Shown: piece after piece, positions 11,053 to 20,500 of the stretch | Numbering within the stretch: position 1 is the stretch's first letter | How the letters are laid out: each line of letters begins with the position of its first letter | DNA from: Branchiostoma floridae | Lineage: Eukaryota > Chordata > Leptocardii > Amphioxiformes > Branchiostomatidae | Direction of reading: 5' to 3' | NCBI RefSeq assembly: GCF_000003815.2 | Contig: NW_023365769.1 | Coordinates: 1-34,947 of the forward strand | DNA length: 34,947 bases | Notes under the pieces: generated by a model | Seen by the model: the letters and a program-made list of their open reading frames with translations, nothing else | The model's database searches: none | Told to the model about the DNA's origin: nothing | Translations under genes and position numbers: made by a program

Positions 11053-11522
11053 GGGATCGCGTGGCACAGCAGCAGCGTTTTTGGCTCGGGACTGAGAGGT
11101 TTCCAGTTTGAATCCTGCAGTGCCACCGATCTTGTGCCCATGGGAAAGGCACTTTACGCGGCTTTCCTCACTTTACTCAGATGAAAATGAGTACCTAGCT
11201 TCGGCTACGGCTGTCCCTCAGAACGTTAAATGAAGGTCCTGTGTTTAAGGAGAGCAACACCCCGCGCACTTGAACCCACCAAACGTGCGGTGTGCGATGG
11301 TGCAAATCCTGCTGTCTGGAGTTGGTGATTCACTGCAAATCACCAGGATGGAGGCCTGGCAAACCTCTGCCTCGTATCAGCTACACAGTGATTTACTGTC
11401 ATTCACCTGAACGGGACAACTGGCACATCCCCATCTTGTAATTAGCCATACGAAATGGTATGTCACTCCGTAAGGGGCGGTATAACCCCGTTGTGTGTAA
11501 GCACGTCGACCGATGATGATGA
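11053..11522 (+). mobile_element. tRNA-derived SINE
   Basis: The head (about 11065-11130) is tRNA-like. GTGGCACAGCAGCAG resembles a degenerate pol III A box, and AGTTTGAATCCTG matches the B box (GGTTCGANTCC type). It is followed by a conserved-looking body with TGCCCATGGGAAAGGCACTT and GAGTACCTAGCTTCGGCTAC. The 3' end closes with a short GATGATGATGA tail. Length is near 470 bp. It resembles the long SINEs with conserved central domains known from lancelet and other deuterostomes; I cannot name the family without a search. No clear target duplication was found. Confidence 0.75.
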
Positions 11523-11955
11523 CCTATATTTTGTACTTGGTGTAATACTTGTTGCCATGCATTTTACCGTGTACAATTGTCGTGCTTAGTTCTTCTACGG
11601 CCAATGTGACATCTTTGTCCGTACAGGCTGCTCAGAGATTCCAAGATTGAAAACGAGTAAGAAAATATAACAATTAATTGTCACCTGTGTCTTGCAATTT
11701 CATAGTCTTTGTACATTGCTCGCAGGCAGGAGATAATGACCAACTAGGTTGAATGATGACAAGGTTATAGTTCATTTACTTATTTGCAGAGACGTCATAG
11801 AACAAACATACGTCAGGCCAGCTACAGAGTAAAGCGGAATTCCTGTGATCTCGTATTAAGGCAAGGTCACATATAGCTCGTGCGATCGCTAACTAAAGGC
11901 ATTTGGCCGGACAAAAATGTACGTACATGTATCAACTTTCTTGGTACACAAAATG

Positions 11956-12100
11956 TAATCTCGAACCAGATCCACGGTGCGTTATGTATAGTATCAAACG
12001 CCCCATAGGTGCCGGTGCCCGTTTGACTCCCTTAGCCGGCTATAGTCCCTGGCCAGCTTTGATACTATCTTATGGCACCGTAGGATCTGCTTGGAGATTA
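11956..12100. mobile_element. Short MITE, TAATCTCC ends, 9-bp direct repeats
   Basis: The 145-bp element begins TAATCTCGAACCAGATCC and ends in the complement of TAATCTCCAAGCAGATCC. It is flanked by CACAAAATG on both sides (11947-11955 and 12101-12109). The interior includes GTTTGACTCCCTTAGCCGGC, shared almost exactly with the element at 31258-31389, so the two are copies of one family. It is noncoding. Confidence 0.9.
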
Positions 12101-12624
12101 CACAAAATGCTGTTTTTGATCCATGTCGGTGGTTAGTTCTGGCACAACCTGCTTGAAAATCCCATGGCATCAAAATCATACAACAATCGCAGGACCTATG
12201 TGACTGCGCCCTTACGGGTAGTTACCTAGTAGCAATTACCTATTCTACGACGTGCGTGCGTGTGTGGAACACAGTTTCAGCACCAGAACTTGTTGATACA
12301 GACCTGTGTCACACATTTTGCACATAAGAATATGAATCAAGACACGTTTTCTGTACTTTCTTTAAGCTCAAACAATACTACGTATACCTTTTCACAATGA
12401 TAACCACACATCTGCATCCCTCCTTACATCAATTTATGACTATTATCATCAGTAGCATTCTGCTAAGTAATCACTGAAGTCACAACAATATGATGTAAAC
12501 CTTGACATGCAGTGGTTCTGATATAGACCCGAGTCTGTAACCCAGGTAAAACGTGCCTGCTACCTTCAGTGTTATTGATAATGACTCAACTTCCCATTCT
12601 TAACATATATTCTGATAATATAGT
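12101..12624. other. Stretch without a recognised feature
   Basis: About 520 bases between a MITE and the CCCGGG cluster. Only short frames are present and none is recognisable. Confidence 0.45.
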
Positions 12625-12815
12625 GTTTTTTAAAAAGAAAAACCCAGGATTTTATCAGGGCATTCAAAAAAATCCCGGGTTTTTAAAAGAAAAACCCGGG
12701 ATTTTATTTGGGCACCCCATAAAAATCCCGGGTTTTTTCAAAGAAAAACCCGGGATTTTTTTTAAAATCCTGGGACAAAAAAAAAATCCCGGGATAAATC
12801 CCGGGATTTTTCTAT
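12625..12815. repeat. Cluster of alternating AAATCCCGGG / CCCGGGATTT palindromes
   Basis: ATCCCGGG and its complement CCCGGGAT alternate several times within 190 bases, separated by A/T runs and by CAGGGCATTC- or GGGCACCCC-like spacers. Any half can pair with several others, so multiple hairpins are possible. Open frames on both strands here (repeated NPGF / IPGF peptides) are by-products of the repeat. It may be a foldback element; no target duplication is clear. Confidence 0.85.
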
Positions 12816-13550
12816 ATTCAATGAAGCATGAAGACTCCCACTGGGGGGTATAATGATCCGTTGGGTAACAAGGAACATTTTCACAAAATATCTGATATAT
12901 AGGTGTACTTTGTGAAAGGCTACAAGCATTAGTCCCAAGTGCTCTGCTCAGTCCCATTTTAATCTGCTCGATGTTCATTGTGAATGGTCATGTAATGTTA
13001 AAACTATTTAAAAAGTAAGATAATAAAATGTCCAAATGAATTATCGTTCATCATTATCACTGAGCAAAAGTTTAACACTACGTATTGGATAGATTGATAG
13101 CCTAAATGCCATAAAGATTAACAAAACACTAAAGACACAGTAGTAGAAATCGCATGTTTGATAATTTGAGTGGATGAATGGCGCCACCTGTCGGATAGAT
13201 CCATTTTGCAGCTTTCACAGGGGTGAACCAGGAAGGATAGCAGGTGTCGAGGGGTGTTGTTTGGGTTATTCCGTAACCTTTTCTTCTCCTTTTTGTATTT
13301 CATCTTATGATATTTTCTTGGTGCGATTATTGTTTGTTTCTTTTATTTTCACATTTTACATGAAGATGTACACAGCTATGAAACCATTGCGTATGATGTA
13401 AATGGCTGCAATCTATAACCAAATCATAGTTTGAAGATTTCTGATGAAAAGAAAAAAAACATAGTTGAACAACTTTTCCACGGCGCCGTCCTGGGGTGAC
13501 AACGTTTTGATACATGTTGTTTTAAGTTTCGGGTCATTTAGCTCCTGCGC
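12816..13550. other. Stretch without a recognised gene
   Basis: AT-rich sequence between the CCCGGG cluster and the presumed promoter region of the TPR-TIR gene. The short frames on both strands lack recognisable motifs. Confidence 0.45.
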
Positions 13551-13667
13551 ACTTGTTGGTTTCTGTCACATGACCCTGCCACGCCTTAAGTTTGCGGAAG
13601 TTAGCCAGACGGGAGCAGTTCCTAGTAACTTCTGACGCTGTGCAAACTTGCTAAACGGCCGCCACAG

Positions 13668-14230
13668 GTAAAACTAAACTAAGACTAGTATTTTTGACCG
13701 TGATATCTTGACAACAAAGAACGTATTTTGATTAAGATGGCGGTAGAATATCTTATCCCCTGCACATTTGTCGTGAATTTGTCCGACCGCTGTTCGCGAC
13801 ACTTTAATGTTTGTGCAAGGAGGGTTTGTGTGCCTTAATTGTAAACGTTGCGTTTTGTTTTGTTTTGCTTGCCTGTGACACGGTCTTAAGCAACATGCAC
13901 CCTCATATCGTACGGAGATCATACATGTTAGTCGTTGTTGAAGTCTTTGCCTGATGATTATATCTTTTGTAGTCGTGAAGGTATCAAAAAGAAATGTCTG
14001 AGCTACGTGGCAAAGCCAAGCCATTTCACAAACTTGTCAACCCGGCTTGACGCCACGAGCGCCCCCTAGCTTTTGTGGAAGTAATTACAGAGCTCTAGAG
14101 TAGAGCGAATCGTGACCGCGTCGCCGTAAAACATAGAGGCAATGGTTAATCTATCCTACTACTACATGTACTTTATTTAGAAGTACGAGATATTACGTGA
14201 AAATTTACAGCTAATACTTTTGTCTTACAG
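13668..14230 (+). other. Predicted intron in the 5' UTR of the TPR-TIR gene
   Basis: A good donor (ACAG|GTAAAA, GT at 13668) and a good acceptor (TTTTGTCTTACAG, AG at 14229-14230) bracket 563 bases. The acceptor lies 57 bases before the ATG at 14288. This would give a noncoding first exon ending at 13667 and a single coding exon. It is inferred from splice-site context only; transcript data would decide. Confidence 0.5.
14058..14069 (-). promoter_or_regulatory. CTCF-core-like motif
   Basis: The minus strand reads CTAGGGGGCGCT, which fits the bilaterian CTCF core. It lies about 220 bases before the TPR-TIR start codon, inside the predicted 5' UTR intron. One motif match is weak evidence. Confidence 0.3.
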
Positions 14231-14287
14231 TGAACAGAAAGTCCCTGGCCTGGAAACTTAGACCAAGCGCCGTAACAAAGATACACG

Positions 14288-16407
14288 ATGGAATCCCAGG
14301 AAAGCCAAGTGGATGAATTGAAGGAGAGGCTTGCAAGTTTCACCACCCTTTTCCAACTAGACATTCCCCGGGTGTCTCGCAGACACCATGAGATGAATGT
14401 TAGCAAGCTTGAGAGGGAGCAAAGAGACGATCCAGGGGAGTTCTATCAAAATGCAAATGCTGAGAATTTGTTGGCCTTTCTACTGTTGAGATACTTCAAT
14501 GATCTTGAGCGTGCTAAACGCCACATTGACTCAGTTCTTGAGAAACAGGATGACAATGTTGTTGCATTGGGTAACCTCTGTGGCTATTAGTTGCACATTG
14601 AAGACTTTTCTGAAGCTGAAAAAACATTAGATTCGATTGAAGAGCTCCTAAACACACCAGGAGATGGTAAAGGCGCCAAGAGAAAAGCACTTGCTTTAGC
14701 AGAGCAAGCCTACTCACTGTCAAGATTAGGACCAAAGTGCCACTTACTAGGGATAGAAAAGTCTCGAGAAGCCCTGTGTCTTAAAGATGATTGTCTTGAA
14801 AAGGTCCATGTTGAAGTGAACTATGTTCTAGCTCTTATTCTTAATCGGTGTTTGGATACACATTATATATTGAAGACAAGTCTTTCGATCCTATCGCCTA
14901 CTACACCGAAGCCAGACAATGCCTTGACGTTGTGACCGATAGCAGACAGCCTGAGTTTTGTGGGAAAGGCTTTGCATTACTTGGCGATATCTACAAAAAG
15001 ATGAACAGGATTCCAGAGAAGTACTTTGTGACAGGAGAAAAACTGAGTTTTTCTTATAAGAAGATTGATGGATGCTTTGAACAGGCAAAGAGGGAAGCAC
15101 CAGGTGATCATTTTGTTCTGGAGAGGGTAGGACGGCACTATAGGCTTTGCAGGAGTTTTGAGAAGGCCATTGCCTGCCTGCAAAAGGCTAATAAGCTCTG
15201 CCCTATGCCATTTCCATGTCATCACCTGGGCTTGGTCTATATGGCTATGGCAGAAAACAACATAAAAGAAGGAGGTGAAGATACAAAGACCAAGGAGTTA
15301 CTAACTGAAGCTGGGAAGTGGCTCGAAGAAGCAGATAGACTTGGTAAAAAGGCTGCTTACAGAATCACAGCTGACTTAGCCAGAGTGTATGTCAAGCTCA
15401 ATGAGTATCAGAAAGCACTATGCTGCTTCAAGAGAGCTGCAGAAGAGAACACAGCTACAGATGATGGCATTTCCCTGGTCGCTGCTGGCAATTATGAAAA
15501 CTGGGGAAAGTGCTTCCTTCTCCTCGGGAAGACAGAAGAAGGGAAGACCAAGTTACTGAAAGCAGTTGAATGTGCTGCTCGAGTGAAATGCCACAGAAGG
15601 ACTGCATTCTCCGAGTTGGTGAATTTGATGCAGATGGAAGAACATGACAGATGTGAGGTGAAGATTGACAAGTTGAATGAGTTGGCAAAAGTTCATGAGT
15701 TGGTGTCACGCCACCGAGAGGCGTTAAATCTCCGTAAGACAGCCTGTGAACTGGACCCATCGAACCCTAACACACTACTGGGGCTGATTGAACATTGCTG
15801 CAAACGTAAAAAGTTTGCCCTGGCACAGATGTATCTGTCGTTTCTCCAAAACCTGACAGACATCACACCACCAAAAGAGCGGTTCCTTCAGGTGAAATTG
15901 AATGCCGTAGCTGCCACAGAGCCCAGCCTTGCTTACAAGATCTTCCAAGAAATCTTTAAGTTCATATTTCCCCAAGACTGCCTTAGTGACATCTTCATTT
16001 TCAGTGCTGATGAAGACAAAGAGATTGCTTGCAGCATAACATGCCAATTTGAGAAATACTTTGGCCTGACTTGCCTGTGTCTTCATCGGGATCTGCACTC
16101 AATGATGAAGATATCTGAGACTGTTGAAGCCCTGAATGACAGTGTCCTGATCCTGTTCGTGGTCTCCGAATGCCTGACAAAGACGAAGAGGGGAACATAC
16201 TTCATTGAGAGAGCAATCGAATGTGTTAATAGTCGCGGATGTGGCAACATCATAAGCCTGACAACAGCTGCCAATGGCATCACCATACCAAAGCTCTTGC
16301 AGGACTTTCCAACATTCAACTATGAAGATGTCAGCCCTACTACAGAGAACATGGGTCTGCCACTGTTCAATGTACTTATTGAGAATGCAGGCCATGGCAC
16401 AAACTGA
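14288..16407 (+). pseudogene. TPR-TIR protein, IFIT-like TPR region plus C-terminal TIR-like domain, with two disruptions
   Basis: A single coding exon of about 706 codons from ATG 14288 to TGA 16405-16407. The N-terminal half resembles interferon-induced TPR (IFIT) proteins: helical repeats such as ALGNLCGY and DFSEAEKTLDSIEELL, then YYTEARQCLDVV, FEKAIACLQKANKLCP, YQKALCCFKRAAEEN and HREALNLRKTACELDPSNP. The C-terminal part (about 15982-16320) has TIR-like order: LSDIFIFSADEDKEIA (strand A), YFGLTCLCLHRDL (box 2), SVLILFVVSECL, then YFIERAIE with a Glu at 16207-16209 where catalytic TIRs carry one. The box-2 loop reads RDLHSMMKIS and lacks the usual Pro-Gly. Two lesions are visible. A TAG stops the first frame at 14588-14590, with homology continuing in the same frame. 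A net one-base loss near 14845-14850 then shifts the rest into another frame, which is open for 1.5 kb. No other damage is seen, so this is either a very young pseudogene, a null allele, or sequence error. Its likely role, innate immune signalling or NAD cleavage, is inferred from family only. Confidence 0.82.
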
Positions 16408-17060
16408 CCGCCTCATAGACATTAGCTTATAATGATAATTATACATGTATGCCACTTGAATAGAACCGAGGTTTATAATACATGTTGACAAGTTACGCTA
16501 CAATAGCATTCTTCCATAGCTCACAATATTGGCTGTTTTGTCTATATACCTTGTTGTTTTTGTATATGATCGGAACATTATGACATGTAAGTTGTTTTGT
16601 AACATAATTCAGGGTGGCATTGTTCTTGCCTCCAGCAATGTGTAACATTATGTTGAATTATAAATATTTTGCACACTCCTAGTCCTTGGTTTTTACTTTG
16701 GCATATTGTTTCATACTATAGATGATTATACTTTTGAGTGGTCCAGACAATACTACATGGACCTGAGTTTTTTTTTTCTTATTAGTAAACTTGTGTGGCT
16801 TACAAAAGTAAATTTTTAGTATGTTGTACTCGACTGTGCACGTGTTGTGACAATGTTGTGGCTATTAGTTTAGTATGATTATGAAAGTGACGAAGCAGAG
16901 TTGTAATACTAAGAACATCATTAACTGTTATCACGTTTTGCTAAAATACTCTCCCTCTGTTATGAGACGAGTCTTGTGGCCAGTTGTCAAATGTTATTAG
17001 CTAAATGACTAATTGTTTTTCGGTGTTCCGATATTTTTTGTTAAATTGAATTTCGCGCCA
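16408..17060. other. Intergenic: 3' flank of TPR-TIR gene and upstream of ACMSD
   Basis: AT-rich, noncoding. I found no AATAAA in this stretch, so the polyadenylation site of the TPR-TIR gene is not evident (TATAAA at about 16659 is the nearest variant). The two genes are in the same orientation with about 1.05 kb between stop and next start codon. Confidence 0.5.
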
Positions 17061-17064
17061 TGCA

Positions 17065-17077
17065 GGGTCAAAGTTCA
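17065..17077 (+). promoter_or_regulatory. DR1 nuclear-receptor element (HNF4/PPAR type) upstream of ACMSD
   Basis: GGGTCAAAGTTCA is a direct repeat of AGGTCA-like half sites with one base between, and matches the HNF4 consensus at all 13 positions. It lies 385 bases upstream of the ACMSD start codon. Mammalian hepatic ACMSD is known to be controlled by HNF4-alpha and affected by PPAR-alpha, so the position fits. Binding is inferred, not shown. Confidence 0.6.
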
Positions 17078-17085
17078 CAATGTCG

Positions 17086-17092
17086 TGACGTA
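17086..17092 (+). promoter_or_regulatory. CRE-like half palindrome TGACGTA
   Basis: TGACGTA lies nine bases downstream of the DR1 element, in a locally GC-richer stretch that also holds CGCATGCG (about 17110). Such motifs are common in TATA-less promoters. No TATA box is evident. Weak evidence on its own. Confidence 0.3.
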
Positions 17093-17461
17093 GGGCCACA
17101 CCTCCCCACGCATGCGGACTAACTCTACATGCGACACGGCTGATGTTGACGTTGTGTTGGGTATATCCTATTTCAGCGCCAAATCTCTCCAGATTTGGAC
17201 AATATTTGTCAGTCTCTTGATCACACTACACCTCTCCTTACATCAGAGGTGACATCTTGCCATTTCCTGGCCAAATCTGAGGTGGTTTTCTCTGTTTTTG
17301 AGAGGATTTAGTCGATCGAACGGTCCGCTCTTGGCGCCAGCTGTACTGAGCGAACAAAAACATCTTCCTAAGATCGTGCTCTTAAATCCACCGATCGTCG
17401 TACTTTCCTCTGTTATCTCAACTCTGGACCCTCTCCTGACACGACAGGGAAGCAGGACGAC

Positions 17462-17518
17462 ATGAAGATAGACATTCACAACCACATTCTTCCCGAGAGG
17501 TGGCCAGATTTGAAAGAG
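17462..17518 (+). CDS. ACMSD: ACMSD exon 1 (coding part)
   Basis: Starts [15 protein letters not shown] and carries the first two zinc-binding histidines (H6, H8). Donor is GAG|GTTTGT. It ends in phase 0. The ATG is the first one in this frame with family-like sequence. Confidence 0.95.
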
Positions 17519-20500
17519 GTTTGTATTTTTGACATTTTGCAAAGATTCTGAAGTCGGTCAAGGACTTTATTGATCAATATCTTACCTTGACCACATTTTG
17601 TAGCTTTTGGTGTCATTAAATGTAGGTTTTAATGCTTGCTCAGAATTCCCAGTATTGACATTTATGGCCAACTGATTGATGGTTCGTTGCACGTGAAATA
17701 AATCATGTATCACTATCACAACCTGAACATGTGATCATCACTTGATCAACAGCACACAAAGAAGCTCCAGAGCAAATAAAGGATATTACTGTAAAATCGT
17801 TTTAAGTTCGCAATGACTAAATTTCGGCAGAATGGGGGGAAACAATACCGTGGCACATTTATCTTTTATAACATAAGACAGAGTAATTATTCAAATGAGT
17901 TATATTATAGACCTAACAAATGATAAAAAGTTAAACATAAAACCACCGTGAATATTTCGTGATTTAACGGCACTGAATTTTAATCCAACACATTCCAACA
18001 AATTCTAAACTGAACCATAAATAAACAAGCGGGCTTTAGCGCATTCTGGAAACTGTTAAGTGCATTGTTTACTATGTTTCCCCGGCCATTGCTACACATG
18101 CATTGGTCTGCCACTTTCTGTTGTGTCGCGAGAAAATAACATTTCAAAGACAGTGTAACTGATAGCAAGTCCTTTGGGATTCTATTCCCAGTGGAACTTT
18201 AATCCAACACAATAATATAATAAGGCTGTTTATCTATGGATTTCATATTTACAACGACAAATTTGTATCAATCGGCAGGCACTTACTCAAGGTTAAATTG
18301 GCAAATCGGCATGTCAGTAAACTGCTGATAGCAGCGATCAAAACACGGCCCGAAAATACATCAACCAGCGGCAAATCCGTTCTGCTGTTCCACTGCACAG
18401 TTATGACGTTCTATGAAACTTTTCATCCGTTGTTTGGTCAGCAAATGGTGGCAAAATACGTTGTTTGTGAATGGTTCCCAAAAAATATCCCCGCAAAACA
18501 CAGTACAAACTCCCTACAGCACGTCCCCCATGTGGGGCTGTAATGGTATCGCCAGTGAGATCCGTCCTACTGGCCTTTGGATGTGATCACTTTCAAAAAT
18601 AGGGGTGAGGGGCGTGCTGAAATATGATTGAAAATGGCGCGTGTTCGGATTTCCACTGAATTTGTGTAACAAAGCCTGGCCCTGTACTTTAAAGAGGGAT
18701 ACTTCAAGGCATGTTGGTTGTGTTGGATGGACAGTTTATTGATATTTCACTATATTTACTGTGATGATGATTGTGTAATGTGAGGACGAAGAGTAGTGTT
18801 GCTTGAAATTACAATCGCTGCCCTCTTCCCACGGCTTGATTAACAGATGAAAACATACCAGAAGATTGATTAACTTGTCACTGCAACATGCGATCTTTGT
18901 GAGCTCAAACTTACAAGGTTTTAAGTCGTATACCTTACTGGTCTTGTAAAGCACTCAAAAGAATTTGCAAACCGGAGCTAGTTTTTGACTGACAGATGGG
19001 TTCTGAAAAGTGTTGGATTAAAGTTGCGTTGGATTAAAGTTCAGTGCCGTTACCGTAGGTCCATACATGTACAGCATATGGAGAGAATTGTCTATGATGG
19101 AAATATTACCACTAATATTGATTAATTGCTAGATTGTGGTCCATGTATCATAATTGTTAGTCTAAGAGTGAACTAAGACTTTCTGAGTTTGAGTTCCTCG
19201 ACAGTCATTCTTAAGATATTGATCTGTATGGTTACAGCACATTTTTCCTATGTCAATAATTGATAATTTGATACTGCTGACAACTACAAAATTGTACTAG
19301 TACTTGGGTGGGGAGACATTTAAAATAGTTGTTGGACAAGGTTTTGTCAAACACATTACAGGGCTGCCATATGTGGTATTTGCCATGGGCATAGTCAAAA
19401 TTAGCAAGGGAGTGATCATGAAGACCTAACCAAGATAGTTATCCCCAAGTTTTCTTGGCACTGGTACTAGAGTACTAGTATGACAACAAAAACATTGGAG
19501 TGACATCTGCTAGTTGCAGATTTTTGGTGTACATAACAGATCTGAATTCTGGCAATGCAACATGTATGATGTACAACGTCCAGAGACGTGCATGGTCTTT
19601 GTCAGAGGTAAACTCTACTTATTCTTAACATAATAATATTCTCTATTTATTCTACTTGTATGTGACTTAAGATGGGTAACCTTGGCTGCTGCACTGAAAG
19701 CTATGATTTCCAAAGAAAACTTTCTGCTTCTTTTTTGCAGAGGTATGGTTATGGTGGGTGGATCCAGCTTCATGATCACTGCAATGTAAGTATAAAATCT
19801 TCAAGCAATAAAAGTCTTAGTCATGTATTTTACATGTACATATATAAGTCACCTAAGGCCACACCAAATTAAATTCTTGGTTCACAGATTCGCTCGCTCC
19901 TATTTTTTGGAAAAAAAAATAAAAAATAAAAATTATCACTCAGCAAATTTTCACCATTAATGAAACCATTCACCAACTTTCTGGTATAGCAAATTGGCCT
20001 TTATATTATAAGCTCCTTAAAGTGTGGGTACAGGTGCTGTTACTGTACAATAATAGTGTTTTTGTACTTTTTTCAAGCTGAAAACTTTTTTTCTTTATGT
20101 TTTGGATTAGCCGTTACCTTTACCCCAACCATTTTACAATTTTTATTTTTATTTCGCCCTCTCGCTTCATACTTTTTATGAAAAAATCCGTGAACCAAGA
20201 AATTAAATTGATGTGGCCTAAAGGATCTTTCCTGGGCACCATCCTACATTGTAGCCAATTGGCTATATCTTCTCGCAAGTGAAAAAATTGAGACAGCGGT
20301 TACTTCCACAGGAGGGTGATACCCAGGCTAGAATCGCCACTAGATTCATCTGTATTTTGTTCTCACTACTAAGTAGTTGTAAATGCATTTAATTTTGCGG
20401 GGATTTAATTTCGCGGTAGCGGGAAAATGGACTTTTCGCGGTGGTTTTAATTTCGCGGTAGCACCATGCACTGTAGTCTCTTACTGTTATGGAAAAATGT

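Noticed and set aside
11065-11130. Genuine tRNA gene
   Set aside because: Only the A- and B-box-like parts are tRNA-like. The stems do not fold cleanly and the sequence continues as a SINE body.
12569-12978. ORFs with NPGF / IPGF repeats on both strands
   Set aside because: Produced by the alternating CCCGGG palindromes, which are open in both directions.
15455-16491. Several minus-strand ORFs of 65-130 codons opposite the TPR-TIR gene
   Set aside because: Shadow frames of the real plus-strand coding sequence.
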